Below, one piece after another: positions 46,237 to 54,949 of a stretch of DNA of 64,000 nucleotides. Under the pieces are notes generated by a model that saw nothing but the letters and a program-made list of their open reading frames with translations, was not told where the DNA came from and did not search any database. The stretch comes from JACCZX01 sp963710675 (lineage in GTDB: Bacteria > Pseudomonadota > Gammaproteobacteria > Burkholderiales > Burkholderiaceae_F). Location of the stretch: contig CAVQBE010000021.1 of the NCBI GenBank assembly GCA_963710675.1, positions 62,001 through 126,000 of the forward strand, in the 5' to 3' direction. The translations under genes and the position numbers were made by a program. Position 1 is the stretch's first letter. Each line of letters begins with the position of its first letter.

Positions 46237-47160
46237 TTGCAAAAACTGACGACCCGCGCCGCGCGCGCTTATGCGATCGAGGTTGCCGCCAAGGTGCTGC
46301 GGAAGACTCCTCAGCATGCTCGCCGGCGCGGCGGCGGACTGACGAATCTGGTCTATCAAGTCGATGTCGACGATCGAAGCGTGATCGTCCGCGTCAATGC
46401 CGACCCAGACAAACTGCAAGTGTTCAGGCGCGAACGCCAGGCGATGGCGCTTGCCCGTAGCGCGCGGCTACCTGTACCGCGCGTTCTGCACGTTGGCGCC
46501 GATCCCCATCCGTTCATGATTCTTGACAACGTGCGAGGCGTCGTCGGTACACACGCTTACGACAAGGTCGGCACGGTGCGTCAGATGGGTGAGATCACTG
46601 CTCGCATTCACACTATTCAACTGCCGGGCTTCGGGCCGGCGGCGGTGGACGCCAGGTTCGCCGGAGCAACGCCGCGCCGGCATTCGTGGGGTGCGCACCT
46701 AGAAGCGGACCTGCACGCATCGCAGCGAATCGAGGCACTGCAGCAGCTCGGAATGTTTCTACCGGACAACGCCGACCGGATGCGACAAATCCTCGCGCAC
46801 ATGTCCGGGTGGCGTCGCAACCCCGTGCTGCATCACGGCGACATGCGTCTGAAAAACGTTGTCGTCGCTCCACACGGCGAAGTCATCGCGGTGCTCGATT
46901 GGGAGCACTGCACGTCGAGCGTGCCTGCACTCTGGGACTTATCCGTGGCGCTGCACGACCTGACAATCGACGAAAAGCAGGCGTTCTTGCAAGGCTACGG
47001 GTACGGGCCGCGCGAGCTGACAAAGTCGATTGGGTACATGCGGCTGCTGAACGCCTTGAATTACACGCCGTTTATCGTCGCGGCGGCAGAACGTGGCGAA
47101 ACAGCGAAATTGAACTGGTATCGCGCACGCTTCGCAGGGAACTTCAACCTGTACCAGTAG
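46237..47160 (+). CDS. Aminoglycoside-phosphotransferase-fold kinase
   Basis: A 307-residue APH/choline-kinase-fold protein. GGGLTNLVYQVDVDDRSVIVRV is the N-lobe glycine region, VLHHGDMRLKNVVV near residue 202 the catalytic HxDxxxxN loop, and VIAVLDWEHCTSSVPALWDL the metal-binding loop. TTG at 46237, after a weak AGGAA, appears to be the start. The substrate could be a sugar, homoserine or choline-like molecule; resistance is not implied. It follows the HAD phosphatase gene by 5 bases. Confidence 0.8.
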   Translation: MQKLTTRAARAYAIEVAAKVLRKTPQHARRRGGGLTNLVYQVDVDDRSVIVRVNADPDKLQVFRRERQAMALARSARLPVPRVLHVGADPHPFMILDNVRGVVGTHAYDKVGTVRQMGEITARIHTIQLPGFGPAAVDARFAGATPRRHSWGAHLEADLHASQRIEALQQLGMFLPDNADRMRQILAHMSGWRRNPVLHHGDMRLKNVVVAPHGEVIAVLDWEHCTSSVPALWDLSVALHDLTIDEKQAFLQGYGYGPRELTKSIGYMRLLNALNYTPFIVAAAERGETAKLNWYRARFAGNFNLYQ

Positions 47161-47181
47161 CTGAAGCTCGCCATCTCTTAG

Positions 47182-47197
47182 CCATCCATATGGATGG
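47182..47197. promoter_or_regulatory. 16-bp perfect palindrome, probable operator for the RHH regulator
   Basis: CCATCCATATGGATGG is a perfect palindrome 24 bases before the ATG of the ribbon-helix-helix gene. Half-site fragments flank it (CCATC at 47171-47175 and AGATGG at 47203-47208). RHH dimers bind such short dyads, so autoregulation with control of the depolymerase downstream is likely. Confidence 0.55.
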
Positions 47198-47220
47198 TTA
47201 TCAGATGGTAGGATACCGCC

Positions 47221-47628
47221 ATGACAACCAGTGTGATCAAGCAGGCGGATTCCGAAAAAATCACGATCAATGTGGGCTACGTCGACTTGGGGCACATCGA
47301 TCTGCTAGTACGTGAAGGCTTCTATTCAAACCGTACCGATTTGATCCGGACTGCAATTCGGAATCAGATTGCATCGCACGCCGACACGCTGCGGCAGACA
47401 GTCAGCCGGCGCAGCCTGGTGCTGGGAATTCATCACTATTCGCGCAAGAACCTCGAAGCCGCGCAAGCGCGCGGCGAGCGGCTGCAGATACAGGTCCTCG
47501 GCCTGGCAACCATCGCCGACGACGTCACGCCAGCGCTCGCGCTGAAAACGATCGAGTCGATCATCGTACTGGGCGCGCTTCATGCTAGTGCGGCCGTCAA
47601 ACGCGCGCTCGCGTCTCGAATCAAGTAG
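47221..47628 (+). CDS. Ribbon-helix-helix (CopG-type) transcriptional regulator
   Basis: A 135-residue protein. The N-terminal RHH module is KITINVGYVDLGHIDLLVRE, then GFYSNRTDLIRTAIRNQIAS, with the beta-strand and the S-N-R-T turn that contact DNA. The remaining 75 residues form a small helical region (LGIHHYSRKNLEAAQARGE) of unknown role. A perfect palindrome lies upstream. The PHB depolymerase gene starts 12 bases downstream after AGGAGA, so both are one operon; I recall this pairing from Burkholderiales genomes. PHB-linked control is inferred. Confidence 0.82.
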   Translation: MTTSVIKQADSEKITINVGYVDLGHIDLLVREGFYSNRTDLIRTAIRNQIASHADTLRQTVSRRSLVLGIHHYSRKNLEAAQARGERLQIQVLGLATIADDVTPALALKTIESIIVLGALHASAAVKRALASRIK

Positions 47629-47640
47629 TAAGGAGAAATT

Positions 47641-48807
47641 TTGAAAGTTGAAAGACCGTTTATTGAAGCAATGCGACAGGCAACGCAGTTGGTGCGAACG
47701 CGCGGGCCGATGGTAGCGACGCGCTTTATTCAAGGGTTGCTGCATCCGCAGCGGGCGACGCCCCAAAGCGCGACCGTCGATGGCGGCGATAGCGATGTGG
47801 TTGTCGATCCAGTTATCAAACCGGTTGCCGAAACGGATACGCAACCGCCCGCGCGACCGTGGACATTACCCGGCGCGTCGGGCCAGTTCCTCCACCAACG
47901 CTATTCCGGTCATTCGGGAGCGCGCAATTACAAGCTGTATATCCCTTCCGGTGACAACACTAGCGCGCTGCCACTTGTCGTCATGCTGCACGGCTGCACT
48001 CAGAACCCTGACGACTTTGCGACCGGCACGCGCGCCAATCGATGGGCCGAAGACAAGCGCTGCCTGGTTGTCTATCCGGAACAGATTCAACGCGCCAACT
48101 CGCATCGATGCTGGAACTGGTTTCGACCGCTTGATCAACAGGCGGGGCTCGGTGAGCCGGCGATCATTGCGGGCATCGTGCGGCAGGTGATTGACGAGTA
48201 TCCAGTCGACCCACAGCGCGTCTATGTTGCAGGCCTGTCTGCAGGTGGCGCAATGGCAGCCATCCTGGCGCGCGAGTATCCGGAGCTCTTTGCCGCCGTC
48301 GGCGTGCATTCAGGGCTGGCCGCAGGAGCGGCGCACGACGTGAGCTCCGCATTTGCGGTGATGAAGAGCGGCAAGGGAAGCTTTGCATCGGCGGTCGGCG
48401 CAGTGACCGTAGCGCATCGCTTGGTGCCGCTGATCGCCTTTCATGGCGATGCCGACCAGACGGTCAATCCTGCAAACAGTGAGCGCCTGATTGAAAACGC
48501 CGTTGCAACTTATCGGCTGTTGAATCCGGATTCACCTTTGCAGATAAGCGAGCACACGCTCGATGGGAGTGCGGCCAGTCACGCCGTTCGCCGCACACGT
48601 TATTCAATATTGCAGGGTGTCAGCGCAATTGAACATTGGTTGATTAGCGGCGCCGGGCACGCGTGGTCGGGCGGCGATTCCGCAGGCTCGTTTGCCGATG
48701 CGCGTGGCCCCGATGCGACCGCCGCGATGCTTGAGTTTTTTGCGCAGCACGCCGTGCCGGCCGACATCGCTGAGTCGGCAGTTATGGTTTCAAACGCTCC
48801 GATGTGA
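47641..48807 (+). CDS. PHB depolymerase family esterase
   Basis: A 388-residue esterase. The TTG start follows AAGGAGAA. The oxyanion region VVMLHGCTQNPDDFATGT, the lipase box VYVAGLSAGGAMAAILA near residue 199, the acid HGDADQTV near 267 and GAGHAWSGGDSAG near 339 are all in place. The N-terminal 80 residues are low in similarity and contain no obvious signal peptide (MKVERPFIEAMRQATQ), so it could be intracellular. It should hydrolyse short-chain polyhydroxyalkanoate. The 3' end overlaps the opposing DUF421 gene by 26 bases. Confidence 0.88.
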   Translation: MKVERPFIEAMRQATQLVRTRGPMVATRFIQGLLHPQRATPQSATVDGGDSDVVVDPVIKPVAETDTQPPARPWTLPGASGQFLHQRYSGHSGARNYKLYIPSGDNTSALPLVVMLHGCTQNPDDFATGTRANRWAEDKRCLVVYPEQIQRANSHRCWNWFRPLDQQAGLGEPAIIAGIVRQVIDEYPVDPQRVYVAGLSAGGAMAAILAREYPELFAAVGVHSGLAAGAAHDVSSAFAVMKSGKGSFASAVGAVTVAHRLVPLIAFHGDADQTVNPANSERLIENAVATYRLLNPDSPLQISEHTLDGSAASHAVRRTRYSILQGVSAIEHWLISGAGHAWSGGDSAGSFADARGPDATAAMLEFFAQHAVPADIAESAVMVSNAPM

Positions 48808-49279
48808 TCGATGGATTTGCATCGTCCGCACCGACAGCCGAAATGTGGCCGGTCTCCTCGAGAACCGCTAGCTTGACCGCTTCAGGCGAGTCGTATCCGA
48901 GCTTGCGCAAACCAGCCTGCAATTCATCGCGACTAACGCCTTCGCGATTCAATGCCTGCTCGATCACCTGGCCATCGCGGACCAGCACCCTCGGCTTGCC
49001 GCGAACCAGATGGCGGATCCAGGTGGAATGCGCGCACCATGCCGCCAGACCTCGATGCACGGCAAACACCGTAACGACAAATACGACCGCGTTCGCCCAT
49101 CCGTCATCGAGCGCGGTGCTTTGCACGACCACGCCCAGTGTGATCAGCACAATCAAGTCAAAGGTTGTCGTCTGCCCCGCCAATCGCTTGCCTGCCAGAC
49201 GCATGATCACGATCAGTGCTGCGTAGTACGCCAGCGCCTTAACCGCCTGCAGCAACAGCTGCTCAAGCACGGATTCCAT
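48782..49279 (-). CDS. DUF421 (YetF-like) membrane protein
   Basis: A 165-residue protein with two to three N-terminal membrane helices and a small cytosolic domain. The family signature RLAGKRLAGQTTTFDLIVLI near residues 27-46 and the GVSRDELQAGLRKLGYDSPE segment near 113 are present. DUF421 proteins are common near stress genes, and function is unknown. It shares a transcript direction with the flavoprotein gene, which ends 2 bases before its start region. Confidence 0.88.
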   Translation of the reverse strand: MESVLEQLLLQAVKALAYYAALIVIMRLAGKRLAGQTTTFDLIVLITLGVVVQSTALDDGWANAVVFVVTVFAVHRGLAAWCAHSTWIRHLVRGKPRVLVRDGQVIEQALNREGVSRDELQAGLRKLGYDSPEAVKLAVLEETGHISAVGADDANPSITSERLKP

Positions 49280-49281
49280 CG

Positions 49282-50292
49282 CTAACTCTGCGGTCGGCGG
49301 CGAGTGACGTCAGCGTCGTCGACTGACGGGTGCTCGACGTGCTTAGCGCCCGTAGCACGCCGCTCGAAGTCTTCGCGAGTCAATGACCGATTGATGCCGA
49401 ATGCCGCGCGCGTGCCCTCCGCGGCGGCCACGATAACTAATTGAACGTCCTTGATCAGATTGCCGGCAACGAACACGCCCGGAACACTGGTCGCTTCGTA
49501 CTGCCCGCAGCGAACAGCGCCCTTTCTTGTGATCTGGCATCCGAGCTTGCGTGCAAGTTCCAAACGCGAGACGCAGGGCGTATCGAAAAACAGCGCACGC
49601 CGTGGGAGCCTTCGCCCGCTCTTGAAAACCAACGCTTCGAGCTGACCGTCGGCACCTTCCAGCTCCACGATCCCGTCTTCGATGACTTCAATGCCGTTGC
49701 GCTCGAGGTGGGTGCGAACCTCTTCGGTAAATCCGGCACGGCCATCGGTACAGAGCGCGATATCCGACGTCCACGCCGTCATCGCTCGTGCCATCTCCAA
49801 CCCCCGTGCGCGCTTGCCGTACACCGCGACCGGTGCACCGCGCAGCTCCCAACCGTCGCAGTAGGGACACTGATGGACGCTCTTGCCCCAGAATTCTTCG
49901 ACGCGCGCAATTGCGGGCAACTGATCAACGACGCCCGTTGCAATCAGAACTTTCCTTGCCAGTTCGGAGCGATCATTGCCAAATGTGACACGAAAGCTGT
50001 CCTTCGCTTCGCGGCTGACGTCAGTCACTTCTGTTTCCAATAACTGTACGTTTTGATAACGCTGTAGCTGCTGACGCGCGACCTCGAGAAATTCGCCGGG
50101 CGCAATGCCGTCACGCGTTAGGTAGCCATGCAGCGCCTTTGAGGCGCGATTTCGGGGCTGGCCGTCATCGCAAACGAGGACCCGGCGGCAACAGCGACCG
50201 AGCACAAGCGCGGCTGACAGGCCCGCCGGCCCGCCACCAACGATGATTGTGTCCCAAGCATTAGAAGGCAAGTGAGCACTCCCTCTTAGCAT
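49282..50292 (-). CDS. Thioredoxin-reductase-like FAD/NAD(P)H oxidoreductase
   Basis: About 336 residues. The dinucleotide motif VGGGPAGLSAALVLGRCCRR and the FAD-end motif VFVAGNLIKDVQLVIVAAAEG are typical. The redox pair is HQCPYCDGWEL near residue 137. The NAD(P) site is degenerate (YGKRARGLEMARA rather than GxGxxA). Starts at ATG 50292 or, with a better-spaced AGGGAG, TTG 50271. The extended C-terminus (EHPSVDDADVTRRRP) is unlike thioredoxin reductase. Electron acceptor unknown. Downstream, 2 bases away, is the DUF421 gene. Confidence 0.82.
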   Translation of the reverse strand: MLRGSAHLPSNAWDTIIVGGGPAGLSAALVLGRCCRRVLVCDDGQPRNRASKALHGYLTRDGIAPGEFLEVARQQLQRYQNVQLLETEVTDVSREAKDSFRVTFGNDRSELARKVLIATGVVDQLPAIARVEEFWGKSVHQCPYCDGWELRGAPVAVYGKRARGLEMARAMTAWTSDIALCTDGRAGFTEEVRTHLERNGIEVIEDGIVELEGADGQLEALVFKSGRRLPRRALFFDTPCVSRLELARKLGCQITRKGAVRCGQYEATSVPGVFVAGNLIKDVQLVIVAAAEGTRAAFGINRSLTREDFERRATGAKHVEHPSVDDADVTRRRPQS

Positions 50293-50367
50293 CAGACTCG
50301 GACCGGGCACATGGTTTGCAATAGCTGCTGCGTATTTCCTAAACACTTGCCCAGAGAGGGGTTAAAC

Positions 50368-50637
50368 ATGAATTTCATTATTTGGATTGTTATCGGCGGT
50401 CTGATTGGTTGGGTCGCCAGCATGATCATGAAGACCGATGCACAGCAAGGCGTCTTCCTGAACATCGTTGTAGGGATTGTTGGCGCACTGTTAGGCGGTT
50501 GGCTGATCAGCCCGCTTGTCGGCGTGCCCACCATTAATCAAGACGCATTCAGTATCGGGTCTTTGGTTGTCTCTTTGATCGGAGCAATCATTCTGCTGGC
50601 GATCGTCAATCTATTCCGTCGCGGCAAGGTTCGCTAA
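50368..50637 (+). CDS. GlsB/YeaQ/YmgE-family stress membrane protein
   Basis: An 89-residue membrane protein with three hydrophobic helices: FIIWIVIGGLIGWVASMIM, VFLNIVVGIVGALLGGWLIS and GSLVVSLIGAIILLAIVNLF, ending in a basic RRGKVR tail. GAGAGGGG precedes the ATG at 50368. Such Gly-zipper proteins are general-stress induced in many bacteria. It begins a plus-strand block of stress genes extending to 54.9 kb. Confidence 0.9.
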   Translation: MNFIIWIVIGGLIGWVASMIMKTDAQQGVFLNIVVGIVGALLGGWLISPLVGVPTINQDAFSIGSLVVSLIGAIILLAIVNLFRRGKVR

Positions 50638-50657
50638 TCACTTCTTAGGGAGAACAA

Positions 50658-51146
50658 ATGAATCGAGACAAACAGAAGGGACTTGACCCCACGCCGGACG
50701 CCAATCGTGATCCATTGACTGGAGCGCCGGGTTCGCATCCGGTAGGCACGGGCATCGGAGCAGCCGCAGGTGGTGTAGCGGCGGGCGCAGCGGCGGGCAC
50801 ATTGGCCGCCGGTCCGGTAGGCACCGTGGTTGGCGCAGCCATCGGCGCAGTCGCAGGCGGATTGGCCGGCAAGGCGGTTGCCGAGAGCATCGACCCGACT
50901 GTTGTCGATACGCACTGGAAAGGTCGCTATGACCGCGAGCCGTATTACGAGAGCGGCATGACGTACGACGATTACAAACCAAGCTATCAACTTGGCGCCG
51001 ACGCGCGTGCGCGTAACACGAGTGCAAAATTCGAAGACGTCGAGCACTCGTTGGCAAGCGACTATGAGCGAGTCAAGGGCAAGTCGCGTCTCGGCTGGGA
51101 AAAAGCCAAGCGCTCGGCACGCGCCGGCTGGGACACAGAGTATTAA
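50658..51146 (+). CDS. Glycine-zipper protein, stress-block hypothetical
   Basis: A 162-residue protein. Residues 28-76 are Gly/Ala-rich repeats of the glycine-zipper type (AAAGGVAAGAAAGTLAAGPV, GAAIGAVAGGLAGKAVAES), consistent with membrane association. The C-terminal half is charged with Tyr repeats (YDREPYYESGMTYDDYKPSY) and ends in a Lys/Trp-rich segment. TAGGGAGAAC precedes the ATG. It resembles proteins seen next to YeaQ-like genes in Burkholderiales; function unknown. A strong terminator follows. Confidence 0.75.
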   Translation: MNRDKQKGLDPTPDANRDPLTGAPGSHPVGTGIGAAAGGVAAGAAAGTLAAGPVGTVVGAAIGAVAGGLAGKAVAESIDPTVVDTHWKGRYDREPYYESGMTYDDYKPSYQLGADARARNTSAKFEDVEHSLASDYERVKGKSRLGWEKAKRSARAGWDTEY

Positions 51147-51165
51147 GCGTTTTTGCAAGGTAACG

Positions 51166-51193
51166 GGCCCCGCTTCGGCGGGGCTTATTTTTT
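51166..51193 (+). terminator. Rho-independent terminator
   Basis: GCCCCGC (51166-51172), loop TTCG, GCGGGGC (51177-51183), then TTATTTTTTT. It ends the transcript of the GlsB-like and glycine-zipper genes, 18 bases before the hemerythrin start codon. Confidence 0.88.
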
Positions 51194-51210
51194 CAACTCA
51201 GGAGCCATAA

Positions 51211-51744
51211 ATGGCAACAAAGAAGGCTGCAAAGCGGCCAGCCAAGAAAACCGCAAAGAAGACGTCTCGTGCAGTCAAGGTGCCAAAGAATGAGGCCATC
51301 AGCCAGCTGACGGCCGACCACGCGCGCGTCAAAAAGATGTTCAAGCAGTACGAGCGGCTAGCGAAGGCTGATGCCGGCGATAGCGAAAAGCAGCAAGTGG
51401 CCGCATTGATATGCGCTGAGTTAACTGCGCACGCGACCGCCGAAGAAGAACTTTTTTACCCGGCTGCCCGCTCAGTGCTGGACGAGCCGGACTTGATCGA
51501 CGAAGCCGACGTCGAGCACGCGAGCGCGAAAGACTTGATTGCGCAGATCGAAGGCTCGTCGCCATCCGATGACCACTACGACGCCAAGGTCAAGGTGCTC
51601 GGCGAATACATCAATCATCACGTCGAAGAAGAAGAAGGCGAGATATTCCCGAAAGTTCGGAAAGCAAAACTCGATACGGTTGCGCTGGGCGAGCAAATTG
51701 CTCAACGCAAGGCGCAAATCATGCAGAAGAAGGGTATGGCCTAG
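51211..51744 (+). CDS. Hemerythrin HHE-domain protein
   Basis: A 177-residue protein with a Lys/Ala-rich N-terminal tail (TKKAAKRPAKKTAKKTSRAV) reminiscent of histone H1-like tails. The HHE domain follows with Fe-ligand His and Glu positions in LTADHARVKKMFKQY, LTAHATAEEELFYPAA, DVEHASAKDLIAQIE and YINHHVEEEEGEIFPK. Hemerythrin domains bind oxygen or act in iron and oxidative stress. It lies between two terminators, so it is transcribed on its own. Confidence 0.9.
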   Translation: MATKKAAKRPAKKTAKKTSRAVKVPKNEAISQLTADHARVKKMFKQYERLAKADAGDSEKQQVAALICAELTAHATAEEELFYPAARSVLDEPDLIDEADVEHASAKDLIAQIEGSSPSDDHYDAKVKVLGEYINHHVEEEEGEIFPKVRKAKLDTVALGEQIAQRKAQIMQKKGMA

Positions 51745-51770
51745 TCCGAAAGGCGGGATCAGATCCAACG

Positions 51771-51796
51771 GCGGCACGCATGTGCCGCTTTTTTTT
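51771..51796 (+). terminator. Rho-independent terminator before katE
   Basis: GCGGCAC (51771-51777), loop GCAT, GTGCCGC (51782-51788), then eight Ts. It lies between the hemerythrin gene and the catalase gene, and the catalase Shine-Dalgarno (CAGGAAAC) follows at once. Confidence 0.88.
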
Positions 51797-51816
51797 CACC
51801 CAACCCAGGAAACAGA

Positions 51817-54327
51817 ATGGCTACAAAGCGCTCAGGCAGTAAGTCCCCTCCCGCCACCTCGAGGCAGCCAAAAAAACCGGCCGCAGGCGGTTCGGACAAG
51901 TCAACAGTCAGCGGCCCATCGGCGCGAACCCCCGCACGCGCTTCGAAAGGGTTGGTGTCTCGTGCTGCGTCGGCGCTGCTTGACGGCATGAAGAGCAACA
52001 GCCCTGATGTGCGCTCGGAGGCAGCCGCTGGCCGCCTCGCCGAAAAGATGGCCGGTACCGATGAGATGAGCCGGGCATTTCGCTTCAACGCCAGTAAACC
52101 TGCCGAGTTCGGCCGCAAGAATGCGCTGAATCCGCCGCGGGGGCAGAGTGCGGACGCGCCATCGACCGATGTTTCCGCCAGCACGATCACCGAGACGAAC
52201 AGCAACGACAAAACCGGCGATGCAGCCACTCCTGGCGAGAATCCAAACAACGCGCCGCTTGAAAAAGTGCGAGTCGACTCCTCGGGTCGTGCGCTGACGA
52301 CCAATCAAGGCGTCGCGATCGCAGACAACCAGAATTCGTTGAAGGCCGGCTTGCGCGGACCGACTCTGCTCGAAGACTTCATTCTGCGCGACAAGATCAC
52401 GCACTTTGATCACGAGCGCATTCCAGAGCGCGTCGTTCACGCGCGCGGCTCAGCGGCGCATGGATTTTTTGAGTGCTACGAGGCGCTGACGGATCTGACG
52501 ATGGCCGCACCGTTCGCGGAGGCGGGAAAACGCACGCCGGTCTTTGTGCGCTTTTCGACGGTCGCCGGTGAGCGCGGCTCGTTCGACCTCGCGCGCGACG
52601 TGCGCGGTTTTGCCGTCAAGTTCTATACCGATCAAGGCAACTGGGACCTGGTCGGCAACAACATTCCGGTGTTCTTCATTCAGGATCCGATGAAATTCCC
52701 GGATCTGGTGCATGCGGTGAAGCCCGAGCCGCACCATGCGATGCCGCAGGCGGCCAGCGCACACGATACGTTCTGGGACTTCGCGAGCCTGATGCCGGAA
52801 ATCACGCACATGCTGATGTGGGTGATGTCGGATCGAGCGATTCCGCGCAGCTATCGGATGATGCAGGGCTTCGGCGTACACACATTTCGCCTCGTCAACG
52901 CGAACGGCAAGTCGGTGTTCGTCAAGTTTCACTGGAGCCCGATGCTTGGCACGCATTCGGTCGTGTGGGACGAAGCGGTCAAGATCAATGGCGCTGATCC
53001 CGATTTCCATCGGCGTGATCTGTGGGAAGCGATCGACGGCGGTGCGTATCCGGAGTACGAGCTCGCGCTGCAAATCTTTACCGAGGAACAGGCGGAGGGC
53101 TTCAGCTTCGATGTGCTCGACTCGACCAAGATAATTCCTGAAGAGCTGGTGCCGCTGCGGCCGGTCGGCCGCATGGTGCTGAACCGGAATCCGGACAACT
53201 TCTTTGCCGAAACCGAGCAGGTCGCGTTCTGCACACAGCATGTCGTGCCCGGCATTGACTTCAGCAACGACCCTTTGCTGCAAGGTCGCAATTTCTCCTA
53301 CCACGACACGCAACTGACTCGGCTCGGTGGCCCCAACTTTCACGAGATACCGATCAATGCGTCGATAGCGCAGGTGCACAACAATCAGCGCGACGGGTTT
53401 CATCGCCAATCAATTCCCAGAGGCCGCGTCGCTTACGAGCCAAACTCGCTGGGCGGAGGGTGTCCGTTCCAGGCCGGCAAACTGGGATTCATATCGTTTC
53501 CTGAGCCGATCGAAGGCGACAAACTGCGCGGGAAGCCGGAGAAGTTCGCCGACCACTACACGCAGGCCACGCTTTTCTATAACAGCCAGACCGCTGTCGA
53601 ACAGAATCACATTGTCGAAGCCTTTCGGTTCGAGCTGACAAAGGTGCAGACGCCTGCGGTTCGGGCACGGATGGTCGCCGGCTTGCTCAATGTCGATCGT
53701 GATCTTGCGTCGCGAGTTGCTCAGGGCCTCGGCATCGATCTGCCCGAGCCACTGCCGCGGGTTCTTGCGAAGCCCGAGCCTCCCGAGGTGACCAGTTCAG
53801 GCGCGCTGTCGCTGTTTTCGCGGCCGGGCGATGGTTCGATTCGCACACGCAAGGTCGCTTTCATTGTCGCCGATGGTGTGGACGCCGCCGAGCTGCAATC
53901 AATTTATGACGCACTGACCGAACAGGGTGCAGTCGCGACGTATGTCGGCCATCGTCTGGGCGCGGTGCAGTCCATCTCTGGCGAAGCCATCGAAGTCGAA
54001 ATCACAATGGAAACGGCGCCCGCGGTGTTGTTCGATGCGTTGGTGTTGCCGAGCGGAAAAGCCGCGGTCGAGGTGCTCGGCAGAAGCGGCCAGGCAATGG
54101 AATTCATAAAACTTCAGTACCGCCATTGCAAACCGATCCTCGCGCTCGCAGGGGCGAGTGCATTGCTCGAAGGCGCGAACATTTCGCCTCGACTGCCCGA
54201 CGGTAGCGATGATCCAGGGCTGCTGATCGTAGAGGAACAGGATGCTGCAACCGTAACGGACGCATTTGCCCAGGCAATCGCGCGGCATCGGCATTTCGAA
54301 CGACAAATGGATCCACCGATGGTCTAG
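51817..54327 (+). CDS. katE: Catalase HPII-type, large subunit with C-terminal DJ-1-like domain
   Basis: An 836-residue monofunctional catalase. The first 130 residues are a low-complexity basic and Ser/Ala-rich extension, longer than in E. coli HPII. Heme-pocket motifs: VVHARGSAAHGFFECYE near residue 209 (distal His), DLVGNNIPVFFIQDPMKFPD near 279 (Asn), and GRNFSYHDTQLTRLGGPNF near 491 (proximal Tyr). A C-terminal flavodoxin/DJ-1-like domain (KVAFIVADGVDAAELQSIYD) completes the type. It heads a unit with the ferritin-like gene 25 bases downstream. Confidence 0.95.
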   Translation: MATKRSGSKSPPATSRQPKKPAAGGSDKSTVSGPSARTPARASKGLVSRAASALLDGMKSNSPDVRSEAAAGRLAEKMAGTDEMSRAFRFNASKPAEFGRKNALNPPRGQSADAPSTDVSASTITETNSNDKTGDAATPGENPNNAPLEKVRVDSSGRALTTNQGVAIADNQNSLKAGLRGPTLLEDFILRDKITHFDHERIPERVVHARGSAAHGFFECYEALTDLTMAAPFAEAGKRTPVFVRFSTVAGERGSFDLARDVRGFAVKFYTDQGNWDLVGNNIPVFFIQDPMKFPDLVHAVKPEPHHAMPQAASAHDTFWDFASLMPEITHMLMWVMSDRAIPRSYRMMQGFGVHTFRLVNANGKSVFVKFHWSPMLGTHSVVWDEAVKINGADPDFHRRDLWEAIDGGAYPEYELALQIFTEEQAEGFSFDVLDSTKIIPEELVPLRPVGRMVLNRNPDNFFAETEQVAFCTQHVVPGIDFSNDPLLQGRNFSYHDTQLTRLGGPNFHEIPINASIAQVHNNQRDGFHRQSIPRGRVAYEPNSLGGGCPFQAGKLGFISFPEPIEGDKLRGKPEKFADHYTQATLFYNSQTAVEQNHIVEAFRFELTKVQTPAVRARMVAGLLNVDRDLASRVAQGLGIDLPEPLPRVLAKPEPPEVTSSGALSLFSRPGDGSIRTRKVAFIVADGVDAAELQSIYDALTEQGAVATYVGHRLGAVQSISGEAIEVEITMETAPAVLFDALVLPSGKAAVEVLGRSGQAMEFIKLQYRHCKPILALAGASALLEGANISPRLPDGSDDPGLLIVEEQDAATVTDAFAQAIARHRHFERQMDPPMV

Positions 54328-54352
54328 GCGTCAAAAATTCACGGAGGCAACA

Positions 54353-54949
54353 ATGAACGAACAACTGAAAGAACTGCTGTATCAAATGCTCGAGACCGAG
54401 CTGGGTGGAGTGCAGGTGTATACGACCGCGCTGGAGTGCGTGGTTAACGACGATCTCGAGGAAGAGTGGACGAAGTATCTGGCGCAGACCGAGCGACATG
54501 TTGAAGTGATGCAACAACTGTTGACGACGTTGGGGCTTGACCCGGAGGGCCAGACGCCCGGACGGCAGGTCGTGCGACACATCGGCGAGTCGCTGGTACA
54601 GGCGATGCAAATGGCGCTCGCAAGCGGCGATAAGCCGGAAGCGGCGGAGCTCGTCGCATGCGAATGCGTCGTCTTTGCCGAAACCAAGGATCACACGAAT
54701 TGGGAACTTCTTTCGAAGTATGTGCAGAAGGCCGCCCAAGGCAAAGAGCGGGAAGTTCTGGCGACCGCCATCGCGGAAGTCGAAGATCAGGAAGACGAGC
54801 ACATTTATCACAGCAAGGGCTGGTGCCGCGAGTTATGGATTCAGTCGCTGGGCATGCCTGCGGTGTTGCCGCCCCCGGAGGAAGAACGGAAAGTAAAGAC
54901 CGCTCTGGGTGCTGCGCACGCCGAGAAGGCACGCGAAGAAATGTTGTAG
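54353..54949 (+). CDS. Ferritin-like di-iron protein
   Basis: A 198-residue helical protein. MLETELGGVQVYTTALECVV near residue 14 and LAQTERHVEVMQQLLTTLG near 44 carry E..EH-type iron ligands, and AETKDHTNWELLSKYVQ and EVEDQEDEHIYHSKGW supply the second half of a ferritin-like four-helix bundle. The C-terminus is a charged tail. ACGGAGGC precedes the ATG. It is likely to store iron or quench peroxide beside the catalase. The subgroup (DUF892-like or bacterioferritin-like) is not decided. Confidence 0.82.
   Translation: MNEQLKELLYQMLETELGGVQVYTTALECVVNDDLEEEWTKYLAQTERHVEVMQQLLTTLGLDPEGQTPGRQVVRHIGESLVQAMQMALASGDKPEAAELVACECVVFAETKDHTNWELLSKYVQKAAQGKEREVLATAIAEVEDQEDEHIYHSKGWCRELWIQSLGMPAVLPPPEEERKVKTALGAAHAEKAREEML

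Noticed and set aside
46237..47160. Aminoglycoside-phosphotransferase fold read as an antibiotic resistance gene
   Set aside because: The fold is shared by many metabolic kinases, and the pairing with a HAD phosphatase favours a metabolite role; no mobile context.
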